Shown here piece after piece: positions 44,059 through 52,946 of a stretch of DNA of 64,000 bases. The DNA is taken from the NCBI RefSeq assembly GCF_027706745.1, contig NZ_JAQFWP010000025.1:22288-86287 (forward strand), given 5' to 3'. A model generated the notes under the pieces. The model saw nothing but the letters and a program-made list of their open reading frames with translations, was not told the origin of the DNA and searched no databases. Position numbers and translations under genes: made by a program. Numbering within the stretch: the stretch's first letter is position 1; the number at the start of each line of letters is the position of its first letter. Origin of the DNA: Nocardiopsis suaedae. Lineage in GTDB: Bacteria > Actinomycetota > Actinomycetes > Streptosporangiales > Streptosporangiaceae.

Positions 44059-44244
44059 TCACGCGCCGCTGCGGAGGGCGGCGATGAGCCGAATCCAGGT
44101 CCGCTGGTGGAAGGAGAGCTCGGCCAGCTCCCGGTGGACCGAGTCGCGGACCTGTATACGCCGGTCACGGACGAATCGGACCTCGACGCATGTATTACTC
44201 CCTCCGCCCGTGTAGGACGACGTGTGCCACATTCCCGTCCCCAT
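44059..44244 (-). CDS. DUF397-domain protein
   Basis: 61 residues with the DUF397 pattern: WHTSSYTGGGSNTCVEV, VRDS and LSFHQRTWIRLIAALR. DUF397 proteins usually pair with an XRE regulator (BldD- or AbaA-linked) in actinomycete accessory loci; no partner lies here. Starts at ATG 44244 or ATG 44232, with little ribosome-site support. Its stop abuts the stop of the NLR-like gene with no gap, convergent. Confidence 0.75.
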   Translation of the reverse strand: MGTGMWHTSSYTGGGSNTCVEVRFVRDRRIQVRDSVHRELAELSFHQRTWIRLIAALRSGA

Positions 44245-44661
44245 CCGCGACGGGTGCCGGGGAGGGGAAGGAGATACGGGCTCCGTGCCCGCCTGTCTTC
44301 CGTGCGTGGTCTCCTGAGAGGGCATGGAGCGGGGGAATCCCTTCACCGGTGGGGCGGCGTCCGGGCCGGTGGGCCGGTTTCGGCGTTTCCGGCGTCTCGG
44401 TGTTCCGGTCAGAGAACGCGCACGCGTTCGGCGGGATTCATACCCTTTGCGAAAGTGGATACCCCCGAGCGGCCGGGCATGGGGGCGCTGTGAAGCCGTG
44501 GTCGGTCTTCGGCGAGATGGGCGGTCTGAGGCGCACGCGCTTCAGTCGGTCGGGATGAACAGGCCAGAGAAATGCCCCGCCGTGCCCGGTGGGGCACGGC
44601 GGGGCTGGGACCACTGCTGGGTCCGGAATCCGTGTGGCCGGACCCGGCCCGAGCCCTGGCC
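44245..44661. other. 417-bp region without a protein gene
   Basis: Between the DUF397 and DinB genes. Several open frames cross it on both strands but none has a recognisable domain or ribosome site. It contains the DinB terminator at 44575-44604 and, near 44335-44400, repetitive GGCCGGTGGGCCGG and TTTCGGCGTTTCCGG runs. Confidence 0.5.
44575..44604 (-). terminator. Intrinsic terminator of the DinB gene
   Basis: Perfect 13-bp stem CCCCGCCGTGCCC / GGGCACGGCGGGG with a 4-base loop, followed on the minus strand by CATTTCTC. It lies 58 bp after the DinB stop. Confidence 0.7.
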
Positions 44662-45231
44662 TCAGGCCTTCAGCTGGTCGCCCCACTCGACGGCCTCGCC
44701 CATCACCGCGGTCGTGGTGGCCCCGTCCAGGGACTCGCGGATGATGTCGGCGTGGCCGCAGTGCTGGGCGGTCTCCCGGATCAGGTGCAGCAGGATCCGC
44801 CGCGCCGACCACGACGCGCCCTCAGGGAACCACGGGGCTTCGGGCAGCTCGGCGAGGTGGTCGAGGGACGGCAGCGCGGCCACCGCCTTCTCCGTCTCCG
44901 CCTCCACCCCGGCGTAGAAGGCGAGGGCCCCCTCCAGCGTCTCGTCCCCCACCAGGCGGAAGTCGTCGCCCCAGGAGGCCTCGCGGTCGGGGTCGTCCTC
45001 CGTCCGCCCGTTCATGATGGCGATCCACCCCTGCTCGGTGCGGGCGACGTGTTTGACCAGCCCCGCGAGGGTCAGCTCGCTGCTCGTCGTGCGGCGGGAG
45101 GCCTCCTCATCGCCCAGGTCCCGGACGGTCAGGCGGAGGAAGCGGCGCTGCTCGCGCAGGATCTCCAGGACCTCGTCGCGCTCGGTCTTCGCCGCGCTCT
45201 CGGCCGCGGGGGAGGTGGTGTTCTCCGGCAT
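44662..45231 (-). CDS. DinB/DUF664-family protein
   Basis: 189 residues, four-helix bundle of the DinB/YfiT group. The metal-ligand histidines are in LVKHVARTEQGW, and in LHLIRETAQHCGHADIIRE. Related actinobacterial proteins act as thiol-dependent (mycothiol or bacillithiol) transferases or as hydrolases; the exact role here is unknown. ATG start with no strong ribosome site; a tandem TTCACAGTG repeat lies 12 bp upstream. Confidence 0.85.
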   Translation of the reverse strand: MPENTTSPAAESAAKTERDEVLEILREQRRFLRLTVRDLGDEEASRRTTSSELTLAGLVKHVARTEQGWIAIMNGRTEDDPDREASWGDDFRLVGDETLEGALAFYAGVEAETEKAVAALPSLDHLAELPEAPWFPEGASWSARRILLHLIRETAQHCGHADIIRESLDGATTTAVMGEAVEWGDQLKA

Positions 45232-45479
45232 GGGGGCCGCCTTTCACAGTGTTCACAGTGTGCGTCCGGGCCGTCCCGCGGGGCCGCCGGTCCGGGGCTT
45301 CCGCGGTGACGTCTCCGACGCTAGAGGCGATCGCGGTCAGCCCCGGTCCGCGATCGCACGCCGCCCCGCACCATGACCGGCACGCGGCCCGGTTTTGACC
45401 GGCCGATGGCCTCTTCCTGCCTAGATTCGCTGAATGGGTCCCGGACGCGTGGGGTCGGACGCATGGGGGTGCGCAGGGC

Positions 45480-47744
45480 GTGAAGGCATCGGCTGCGGGG
45501 TCGGTCGTCCACCTGGTCCGGCTGTCGGCGGTCGCCGGACTGCTCATCGCGGCGATGGTGCTGGTGACGGTCGGCGGCGGGGCGGTCGCGGCGCGGGACG
45601 CGGCACGGTCCGCGCTGCGGATGCCCGACGCGTTCGACCCCTCCGCGATGGTCCAGCAGTCGGTGCTGCTCGACGCCGACGGCCGGGAGTTCGCCACGGT
45701 GCACGACCGCCGCCGCGAGGCGGTCCGGCTGGACGAGGTCGCCCCGGTGATGCGGGCCGCCGTGCTCGCCGTCGAGGACCGCCGCTTCTACGAGCACTCC
45801 GGCCTCGACCTCCGCGCGGTGTTCCGCGCGGCGCTGGCCACCCTGGAGGGCCGCACCCAGGGCGGCTCCACCATCACCCAGCAGTACGTCAAGAACGTGC
45901 TGGTGGAGGCGGCCGAAACCCCGGAGGAGGCCGCCCGCGCCACTGAGACGACCCTGGCGCGCAAGATCCGGGAGCTGCGGTACGCCCTGGGGGTGGAGGC
46001 GGCCCTGCCCAAGGACCGCATCCTGGAGGGCTACCTCAACATCTCCTATTTCGGCAACGGCGCCTACGGTGTGCAGGCGGCCGCGCAGCGCTATTTCGGC
46101 GTCGACGCCGCCGACCTGTCGGCGGCGCAGGCGGCCACCCTCGCCGGGCTGGTCAAGGGCCCGTCGGTGTACGACCCGGTGGAGCACCCCGAAAAGGCCC
46201 TGGACCGGCGGGCCACCGTGCTGTCCGGGATGGCCGATGTCGGCGTGCTGACCGAGGAGGACGCGCGGCGCGCCGCCGACTCCCCCCTCGGGTTGGACAT
46301 GACGCCTCTCGGGGGCGGGTGCTACGACAGCGACCACCCCTACTTCTGCACCTACGTGCTCTCTTGGATCGAGAACGACCCCCGGTTCGGGGAGGACGCC
46401 GAGGAGCGCGCCCGCTGGGTGCGCCGCGCCGGGCTGACGATCCGCACCACCCTGGACCCCGGTGCCCAGCGCGCGGCCCAGCGCGCGGTGGACCGCCACG
46501 TCCCCCGCGGTGCCGACGCCGGGAAGGTCGCGGTGCAGGCCATGGTCGAACCCGGTACGGGGGACGTCGTGGCCATGGCGCAGAACCGCGAGTTCGGCTT
46601 CGACGGGCAGGACCCGGAGCAGACCTCCATCAACTTCGCCGTCGACGCCGGGCACGGCGGAGGGACCGGCTTCCAGGCGGGCTCGGTGTTCAAGGCCTAC
46701 ACCGTGGCCGCCGCCCTGGAGGAGCGCATGGGCGTGGGCACCTCCTTCAAGGCGCCCGACACCCTCACCGTCAAGGGGCAGCGCACTTGTTCGGGGAAGC
46801 GGCTCGCTCCGTGGAGCGTCCGCAACGCGGGGGACAGCGACGCGGGGCGGCAGGACATGGTGGAGGGCACCAAGCACTCCTCCAACACCTACTTCGCCCA
46901 GCTGCAGAAGAGGGTCGGGCTGTGCGACACCGTCCGCATGGCCGAGCGCCTGGGCGCCAAGCGCGCGGACGGCGCGCCGTTCGGCCAGTGGAACTCCTTC
47001 ACCCTGGGGGACCAGGAGGTCGCCCCGCTGGACGTCGCGGGGTCCTACGCCACCCTCGCCGCGCGCGGGGTCCGCTGTGCGCCCCGCCCGGTCGCCGTGA
47101 TCACTCCTCCCGGCGGGGAGCGGCGCGAGGTCGGGCCGACGTGCGAGCGCGTGCTGGAGCGGTCGACCGCCGACGCCGTCAACGACGTCCTCCGCGCCCC
47201 GCTGACCAGCGGCGGGACGGCGCAGGGGCTGAGCCCCGGGCGCCCGGCGGCGGGCAAGACGGGGACCACCGACGGGTCGGCCGCCGCCTGGTTCGCGGGG
47301 CACACCCCCGACCTGGCGTCGGCCGTCGCAGTGGGGGATCCGCGCGGCGGCGCCCGCCATCCGCTGCGGGGGGTGTCCATCGGGGGCCGGTACCACTCCG
47401 TGGTCTACGGAGCCACGCTCCCGGGGCCGATCTGGCGGGACGGCCTGCGCGGCGCCCTGGAGGGGACGAAGGAGCGGGCCTTCCCCGACCCCCGCCCGTC
47501 GGCGCTGCGCCCCGGGTTCGGGGTGGGCCCGTCCTCCCGGCCGGACTCGGCCGTGCCCGACGTGCGGGGCCGCACCTTCACGGAGGCGGAGGAGGCGCTG
47601 GAGGACGCCGGGTACCGGGTCCGCGAGGGCGGTGTGCGCGTCCCCTCGGACGAGGAGGAGGGGGCCGTCGCATCGACCAACCCGTCGGCCGGGACCCCGC
47701 TCCCGGAGGGCGCGGTGGTGAACGTGTTCCGCGCCCGGGGGTGA
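45480..47744 (+). CDS. Class A penicillin-binding protein with C-terminal PASTA domain
   Basis: 754 residues. One N-terminal membrane helix, a glycosyltransferase-51 domain (EDRRFYEHSGLD, GGSTITQQYVKN, ISYFGNGAYGVQAAA), then a transpeptidase with the SxxK motif (Ser402 in AGSVFKAY), SSN near 465 and KTG in AAGKTGTT near 592. A PASTA domain closes the protein (SAVPDVRGRTFTEAEEALEDAG). It polymerises and crosslinks peptidoglycan. GTG start at 45480. A very long perfect palindrome 10 bp after the stop probably terminates the transcript. Confidence 0.94.
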   Translation: MKASAAGSVVHLVRLSAVAGLLIAAMVLVTVGGGAVAARDAARSALRMPDAFDPSAMVQQSVLLDADGREFATVHDRRREAVRLDEVAPVMRAAVLAVEDRRFYEHSGLDLRAVFRAALATLEGRTQGGSTITQQYVKNVLVEAAETPEEAARATETTLARKIRELRYALGVEAALPKDRILEGYLNISYFGNGAYGVQAAAQRYFGVDAADLSAAQAATLAGLVKGPSVYDPVEHPEKALDRRATVLSGMADVGVLTEEDARRAADSPLGLDMTPLGGGCYDSDHPYFCTYVLSWIENDPRFGEDAEERARWVRRAGLTIRTTLDPGAQRAAQRAVDRHVPRGADAGKVAVQAMVEPGTGDVVAMAQNREFGFDGQDPEQTSINFAVDAGHGGGTGFQAGSVFKAYTVAAALEERMGVGTSFKAPDTLTVKGQRTCSGKRLAPWSVRNAGDSDAGRQDMVEGTKHSSNTYFAQLQKRVGLCDTVRMAERLGAKRADGAPFGQWNSFTLGDQEVAPLDVAGSYATLAARGVRCAPRPVAVITPPGGERREVGPTCERVLERSTADAVNDVLRAPLTSGGTAQGLSPGRPAAGKTGTTDGSAAAWFAGHTPDLASAVAVGDPRGGARHPLRGVSIGGRYHSVVYGATLPGPIWRDGLRGALEGTKERAFPDPRPSALRPGFGVGPSSRPDSAVPDVRGRTFTEAEEALEDAGYRVREGGVRVPSDEEEGAVASTNPSAGTPLPEGAVVNVFRARG

Positions 47745-47753
47745 GGCGGCTCC

Positions 47754-47817
47754 CGTTGATCTCGGGAAAAGCGACCTTTAAATCGCTTTAATAAGGTCGC
47801 TTTTCCCGAGATCAACG
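47754..47817. repeat. 25-bp perfect inverted repeat, terminator-like
   Basis: Arms at 47754-47778 and 47793-47817 are exact complements; each begins or ends with the block CGTTGATCTCGGGAAAA or its complement. The 14-base loop is AT-rich and itself nearly symmetrical. It follows the penicillin-binding protein gene by 9 bp and would make an RNA hairpin far stronger than termination needs. It may be a member of a dispersed palindromic repeat family. Confidence 0.75.
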
Positions 47818-48036
47818 CGGGCTGGGCCCGGTGAGGTGTGCGGATCTCCGAGGCCGGCACGGGGTTCGGTGATTTCGCGAATGCGCGTTCGACGGCGTGG
47901 TAGCGTGATCTCCCCCGGTTCGGATGGTAATGGAATCCGATCGGAAGAGATGTCTGCGGAGCCGATGTCCGCCCGACGGGCGGCCCTGTCCCGGCCGGAC
48001 GAGACGCCGCGAGGATCGGCCCCGAGGAGGGGTCGC

Positions 48037-48807
48037 ATGGCCGTTGTCCCCCTGCAGTACCGATTCGATGGCCCCCCGGAGGGCCCCGTCGTCCTGCTCG
48101 TTCCCCCTTTCGGCGCCAAATGGACCGTGTGGGAGCCGCAGATGCCCGAGCTCACCCGGTCCCTGCGGGTGCTGCGCGTCAACCACCGGGGCCACGGCGC
48201 CAGCCCCGTACCGCCCGGCGGCGCCGCCGTCGACGACCTGGGCGCGGACGTGGCCGCCCTGTTGGACCGGCTGGACCCGGGCCCGGTGCGGGTGGTCGGC
48301 GCGGGGATGGGCGGTTCCGCCGTCGCCACCTGGCTCGCGGTCCACCGCGCGAAGCGGGTCCACCGGCTCGCCTATGTGGCCGGGGCGGCCCGGCTGCCGC
48401 GCGCGGGCGACTGGCTGCGCACGGCGGCGCGGGCGCGCACCGAGGGCATGGCGGCGGTCCGCGCCGAGGCCACGCTGTCCTGGTTCACCCCCGGCTTCGC
48501 CGAGGAGCGCCCGGACGTGGTGCGCCGCATGGGCGAGGAGCTGGCCGGGGTGGACCCGTCCGGGTTCGCCGCCTGCTGGGAGGCGGCCGCCCAGGCCGAC
48601 CAGTTCCCCGACATCTCCCGCATCCGCGCGCCCGCCCTGGTGGTGTCCGGGGAGCACGACGCGATGCTGCCGCCGGGGCACGGCCGCCGCCTGGCCGCCG
48701 GAATCCCCGGCGCCCGCTTCGAGCAGGTCCGCGGCGCCGCCCACCTGGCGGGGGTCGAACGCCCCGACCGGGTGAACGAGCTGCTGCTGGCCCACGTGGC
48801 GGACTGA
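48037..48807 (+). CDS. Alpha/beta-hydrolase fold protein lacking its catalytic serine
   Basis: 256 residues resembling 3-oxoadipate enol-lactonases: VVLLVPPFGAKWTVWEPQ, LRVNHRGHGAS, VSGEHDAMLPP (acid) and GAAHLAGVERPD (base). At the nucleophile elbow, where relatives have GHSMGG, this protein has GAGMGG: Gly90 takes the serine's place, so hydrolysis by the usual mechanism is not possible. ATG 48037 has GAGGAGG 6 bases before; the frame runs 67 codons further upstream without similarity. Confidence 0.8.
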   Translation: MAVVPLQYRFDGPPEGPVVLLVPPFGAKWTVWEPQMPELTRSLRVLRVNHRGHGASPVPPGGAAVDDLGADVAALLDRLDPGPVRVVGAGMGGSAVATWLAVHRAKRVHRLAYVAGAARLPRAGDWLRTAARARTEGMAAVRAEATLSWFTPGFAEERPDVVRRMGEELAGVDPSGFAACWEAAAQADQFPDISRIRAPALVVSGEHDAMLPPGHGRRLAAGIPGARFEQVRGAAHLAGVERPDRVNELLLAHVAD

Positions 48808-48961
48808 CCGCGTTCCCGGAGGCCGGTACCATCGCCGGGTGGCGGTGGGGCCCGCCGCTCCGCGCGGTGCGCGGGGGAACCGCGGTGATCCGCCGCCAAC
48901 GGTCCCTGTCAGCGACGGCCCCGTGGCCGGGGCGTACCGCGACTGCTGATGGGAGACGCCC

Positions 48962-49462
48962 ATGTCCACCGAACCCGGGCGCACCGGGGCGACCGCCGCG
49001 GACGCGGCCCCGCCCGTCGACCCCGATGTCGACCTGCGGTCCCCGTCCCAGGTGCGGGAGCTGGCCCGCCGCCCCTGGGCGGTCATCGGCGCGATCGCCG
49101 CGGGCGGCGCGATCGGCGCCACCGCCCGGCACGCCGCCGACGTGCTGCTGCCGCACGCCCCCGGCGAGCTCCCGCTGTCCACCCTGCTGGTCAACGTCTC
49201 CGGGGCGCTGCTGATCGGCGTCCTCATGGCCGTGCTCGAGGCCCGCCCCGGCCCCCGGCTGATGCGGCCCTTCCTGGGCACCGGCGTGCTCGGCGGCTAC
49301 ACCACCTTCAGTACCCACGTGGTCGACGTGCAGCACCTGCTGGAGGCCGGGAGCCCCGGCTGGGCCCTGCTCTACCTGGGCGGCACCCTGTTCGGCGCGC
49401 TGGCCGCCGTGGCGGTCGGCGTCGCGGCGGCCGAGGCGGTCGTGCGGAAGGAGACGCGATGA
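48962..49462 (+). CDS. crcB: CrcB fluoride channel subunit (long form)
   Basis: 166 residues with an N-terminal acidic tail (about 35) and four helices. Signatures GGAIGATARH, TLLVNVSGALLIG and LGTGVLGGYTTFSTH are the Fluc channel residues (the Asn and the Phe box). Exports fluoride. ATGA overlap with a second crcB, the usual heterodimer pair of high-GC Gram-positives. GGGAG precedes the ATG. Confidence 0.93.
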   Translation: MSTEPGRTGATAADAAPPVDPDVDLRSPSQVRELARRPWAVIGAIAAGGAIGATARHAADVLLPHAPGELPLSTLLVNVSGALLIGVLMAVLEARPGPRLMRPFLGTGVLGGYTTFSTHVVDVQHLLEAGSPGWALLYLGGTLFGALAAVAVGVAAAEAVVRKETR

Positions 49463-49821
49463 CCTGGCTGATGGTCGCCCTGGGCGCCGCCGTGGGCGCC
49501 CCGCTGCGCTACCTGGCCGACCGGTTCGTGCAGGCCCGCCACGACTCGGTGTTCCCGTGGGGCACCCACGCCGCCAACGCCACGGCCTGCCTGCTGCTCG
49601 GCTTCACCGCCGCCCTGGCCCTGCCCCCGGCGGTGGCCGCGTTCGCCGGGACCGGCCTGCTCGGCGCCCTGTCCACCTACTCCACGTTCGGCTACGAGAC
49701 CTACCGGCTGCTCCGCGGCGGCGCCCGCTTCCTCGCCTTCGCCAACGCGGCGGCGTCGATCGCGGCCGGGCTGGGAGCGGCCCTCATCGGCGCCGCCGTC
49801 GCCCGCTCGATCACGGGCTGA
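49459..49821 (+). CDS. crcB: CrcB fluoride channel subunit (short form)
   Basis: 120 residues, four helices: GAAVGAPLRYLADR, HAANATACLLLGF, and GLLGALSTYSTFGYET, the paired subunit to the gene upstream. GAAGGAG about 7 bases before the ATG. Its stop overlaps the convergent TRAP gene by 11 bp. Confidence 0.93.
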   Translation: MTWLMVALGAAVGAPLRYLADRFVQARHDSVFPWGTHAANATACLLLGFTAALALPPAVAAFAGTGLLGALSTYSTFGYETYRLLRGGARFLAFANAAASIAAGLGAALIGAAVARSITG

Positions 49822-51811
49822 CCGCCGCCGGGGACGGGCGGCGGCCCCAGAACTGCAGGCCCACCAGCACCGCGGTCATCGCCATGCCGACCAGGTCGGT
49901 GACGGTGCCGGGCATGAACACCAGCACGGCCGCGGCCACCAGCAGCAGCCGCTCCACCACGGTGGTGGGCCGCAAGAGGAAGCCCTCCAGCGCCACCGCG
50001 GCCGCCGCCAGCCCCACCATGCCGCTGACCACGGAGAAGACGATCTCCCCCAGGGTGCCGTTCAGCATGATCGACGAGTAGGCCATCAGGATCGGGATCA
50101 GGTACAGCCCCTTGGCGAACTTCCACGCCGCCAGGCCGGTGCGGGTCGGCGAGGCCCCGGCGATGCCCGAGGCCGAGAAGGCCGCCAGCGCCACCGGCGG
50201 GGTGACGTTGGAGTCCTGGCTGAGCCAGTAGACGATCATGTGCGCCACGATCAGCGGCAGGCCCAGCGTCTCCAGCGCCGGACCGGCCAGCACGATCAGC
50301 ACGATGTAGGCGGCGGTCACCGGCAGGCCCAGCCCCAGCACCAGGGAGGCCAGCGCCACCAGCACCAGGGTGAGCAGCAGGCTGCCCGCGGCCGCGTCGA
50401 TGATCATCCCGGACAGCTTCAGGCCCAGCGCGGTCTGGCCCACCACGCCCACGATGATCCCGGCGACACCGGTGGCCACCGACACCGGAAGCACGTTGCG
50501 GGCGGTCAGGGCGAACACCTCGGCCATCCCCGAGAGCGTCAGGCGGCTGGCGCTGCGCAGCATCGCCACCAGGAACAGCGCCCCGATGGCGTACACGCCC
50601 GCGCGCAGCGGCGGGACGTAGGCCAGCAGCAGGGTGACCAGGAGCAGCAGCGGCGCCATGAAGTGCCACCCGGCGGCCAGGGTGGTGCGCAGCCGGGGGA
50701 GCTGCGAGGACGGCATCCCGCCGATCCCGTTCTTGCGCGCCAGGATGTCCACGAAGAGGAAGACCACCGCGAAGTACATCAGCGCGGGGATGATGGCGAC
50801 CTTCACGATGTCGGCGTAGGGCACGCCCATCATCTCGGCCATCACGAACGCCCCGGCGCCCATCACCGGGGGCAGGAGCTGCCCGCCGGTGGAGGCCGCC
50901 GCCTCCACCCCGGCGGCCTCGTGCTTCTTGTAGCCGACCCGCTTCATCATCGGGATGGTGAAGGCGCCGGTGGTGACCGTGTTGGCGATCGCGCTGCCGG
51001 TGATCGAGCCCATCATGGCGCTGCCGACGACCGCGCCCTTGGCGGGGCCGCCCGCGAACCGGCCGGTGAGGGCGTAGGCCAGGCCGATGAAGAAGTCGCC
51101 GCCGCCGGTCTTCTGCAGCAGCGCCCCGAAGAAGATGAAGGCGAAGACGAACGTGGCCGCGACGCCGAGGGGGACGCCGAAGACGCCGTCGTCGGACAGG
51201 TAGCTGTAGGTGGCGATCCGCTGGTACAGCTGCCCGCCGTGCGAGAACGGGCCGGGGATCAGCGGCCCGATCCAGGAGTAGAAGAGGAAGGCCAGGCCCA
51301 GGAACGCCATGAACGGGCCGATGGCGCGGCGGCAGGCCTCCAGCAGCAGCACCAGGGCGACGACCGACACCAGCACGTCGGCCCCGGTGGGGACGCCGCC
51401 CGCGCGCAGGACGAGCGCCTCGCGGTTGACGACCGGGTAGACGGTGACCGCCACGGCGGTGGCCACCAGCAGCAGGTCGACTGCGGCCATCGGGGTGCTG
51501 CGCGCCCAGCGGAACCGGGCGGCGGGCTTCAGCAGGAACACCAGCACCAGCACGAACATCAGGTGGATCACGCGCTGGACGTAGATGTCCATGCCGATGA
51601 AGAGCGCGGTGTAGCCCTGGAAGAGGCCGAAGGCGACCGCGATGACGAGCGCCGCGGCGCCCACGACGCGCCCGGCCCGGTCCTCGCCCCAGCGCTCGGC
51701 CGCCATGCGCCGCCACAGCGGGCCGGAGCCCTCCTCCTCGTCCTCGGTGCTGGGAAGGCGGTCGGCCCCGCTCTCGGGGGCCTCCTCGGTCGCGGTGCGG
51801 CGGTCGTTCAT
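49811..51811 (-). CDS. TRAP transporter fused permease (TAXI type)
   Basis: 666 residues, about 17 membrane helices: a four-helix small-subunit part fused to the DctM-like large subunit. GALLQKTGGGDFFIGLAYALTGRFAGGPAKGAVV-like stretches, NTVTTGAFTIPMMKRVGY and LPVTAAYIVLIVLAGPAL are the family's hallmarks. Works with the TAXI binding protein 112 bp upstream for proton- or sodium-driven uptake of a carboxylate or amino acid. Confidence 0.93.
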   Translation of the reverse strand: MNDRRTATEEAPESGADRLPSTEDEEEGSGPLWRRMAAERWGEDRAGRVVGAAALVIAVAFGLFQGYTALFIGMDIYVQRVIHLMFVLVLVFLLKPAARFRWARSTPMAAVDLLLVATAVAVTVYPVVNREALVLRAGGVPTGADVLVSVVALVLLLEACRRAIGPFMAFLGLAFLFYSWIGPLIPGPFSHGGQLYQRIATYSYLSDDGVFGVPLGVAATFVFAFIFFGALLQKTGGGDFFIGLAYALTGRFAGGPAKGAVVGSAMMGSITGSAIANTVTTGAFTIPMMKRVGYKKHEAAGVEAAASTGGQLLPPVMGAGAFVMAEMMGVPYADIVKVAIIPALMYFAVVFLFVDILARKNGIGGMPSSQLPRLRTTLAAGWHFMAPLLLLVTLLLAYVPPLRAGVYAIGALFLVAMLRSASRLTLSGMAEVFALTARNVLPVSVATGVAGIIVGVVGQTALGLKLSGMIIDAAAGSLLLTLVLVALASLVLGLGLPVTAAYIVLIVLAGPALETLGLPLIVAHMIVYWLSQDSNVTPPVALAAFSASGIAGASPTRTGLAAWKFAKGLYLIPILMAYSSIMLNGTLGEIVFSVVSGMVGLAAAAVALEGFLLRPTTVVERLLLVAAAVLVFMPGTVTDLVGMAMTAVLVGLQFWGRRPSPAAVSP

Positions 51812-51923
51812 CGGGCTGTCTCGCTCTTCTGCGGTCGGGGGGAAGGGGAGGCGCGGTGCGCTCTGGGGCGGTCGACCGCGCCTCCCGGCCGGGTTCCCTC
51901 GGGTCCGGGCGCGCGGGCGTCCC

Positions 51924-52946
51924 TCAGGACTCCTCGGGCAGGACCTCTTCGGGCAGTTCCACGCCGTTGTCCTCGGCCCACTTGACCGCGCCGGGGTGCA
52001 TGGTCACCGAGGACTCGGCCATGGTCTCGGGGACGAAGTAGTCCTCGCCGGCGGCGTAGACCGAGGTGAGCTGGTCGGTGTTGTTGTACAGCGCGTCGAG
52101 CACGTCGTAGGCCTTGTCCTCGGGGAAGTCCGAGGGGACCACCAGCAGGTTCCACAGCGCGATGGTGTTCACGTCGTCCTCGACGGTGGAGTAGGTCCCG
52201 CCGCTGATGACGTGGTCGCTGTAGTAGGGGTAGCTGTCGGTGATCAGCTCGCGCTCGTCGTCGCAGAACGGGATCAGGTGGATGGGGTCGGTGGCCTCCA
52301 GCTCCAGCAGCGTGTTGTGCCCCTCGCCGACCACCCACGATCCGGCGTCGATGGTGCCGTCGCGCAGCGCGGTGGAGGTGTCGGCGTAGTCGAGGTGCTG
52401 CACGTCGGTGCTGGTGAAGCCGAGCTCCAGGGCGTTGAAGATGAGCTCGTTGGCCAGCGCGTTGCCGCTGCCGGCCGGACCGGCGGAGTAGCGCTCCCCG
52501 TCCACGTCGGAGAAGCACTCGAAGTCCTGCTCCTCGTTGATGGATTCGAGCGAGACCGCGTGGTACACGTTCGGGTAGAGCGCGGTCAGCACCTTGGCGT
52601 CGACCGCGGTGTTCTCGAAGTCCCGCTCGCCGTTCACCGCCTGAGAGGTGGCGTCGGACTGGGCGATGCCCATCTGCAGCTGTTCGCTGCCGATCTGCTT
52701 CATGTTCGCCACCGAGGCCTCGGTGGAGGTGGCCGAGGCGGTGGTGCCCTCGACCTCGGAGGAGATCACCTCGGCCAGGGCGCCGCCGAGCGGGTAGTAC
52801 ACGCCGGAGGTGCTGCCGGTGCCGATGGTGATGTCACTGAAGTCGCCTCCTCCGCCGTCCCCGCCGCCCTGCTGGGCGGGCTGGGCACAGGAGGCGAGCA
52901 GGAGGGCGCTCGCGGGGATCGCGGCCAGTGCAAGGGGGTTGCGCAT
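51924..52946 (-). CDS. TAXI-family TRAP substrate-binding lipoprotein
   Basis: 340 residues with a lipoprotein signal (ALAAIPASALLLASC, Cys20) and a glycine-rich linker. Mature part: ITIGTGSTSGVYYPLGGALAEVIS, the start of TAXI proteins, ATSTEASVANMKQI, and DHVISGGTYSTVEDDVNTI near the C-terminus. Extracytoplasmic ligand binding for the fused permease next to it; ligand unknown (glutamate or 2-oxoglutarate-like are typical). Confidence 0.93.
   Translation of the reverse strand: MRNPLALAAIPASALLLASCAQPAQQGGGDGGGGDFSDITIGTGSTSGVYYPLGGALAEVISSEVEGTTASATSTEASVANMKQIGSEQLQMGIAQSDATSQAVNGERDFENTAVDAKVLTALYPNVYHAVSLESINEEQDFECFSDVDGERYSAGPAGSGNALANELIFNALELGFTSTDVQHLDYADTSTALRDGTIDAGSWVVGEGHNTLLELEATDPIHLIPFCDDERELITDSYPYYSDHVISGGTYSTVEDDVNTIALWNLLVVPSDFPEDKAYDVLDALYNNTDQLTSVYAAGEDYFVPETMAESSVTMHPGAVKWAEDNGVELPEEVLPEES

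Noticed and set aside
44190..44558. Short frame near the conflict locus ending FSRSG, considered as an FxSxx-COOH peptide precursor
   Set aside because: The motif needs Ser two places after Phe; here Arg is there. No radical-SAM (FxsB) gene is nearby either.
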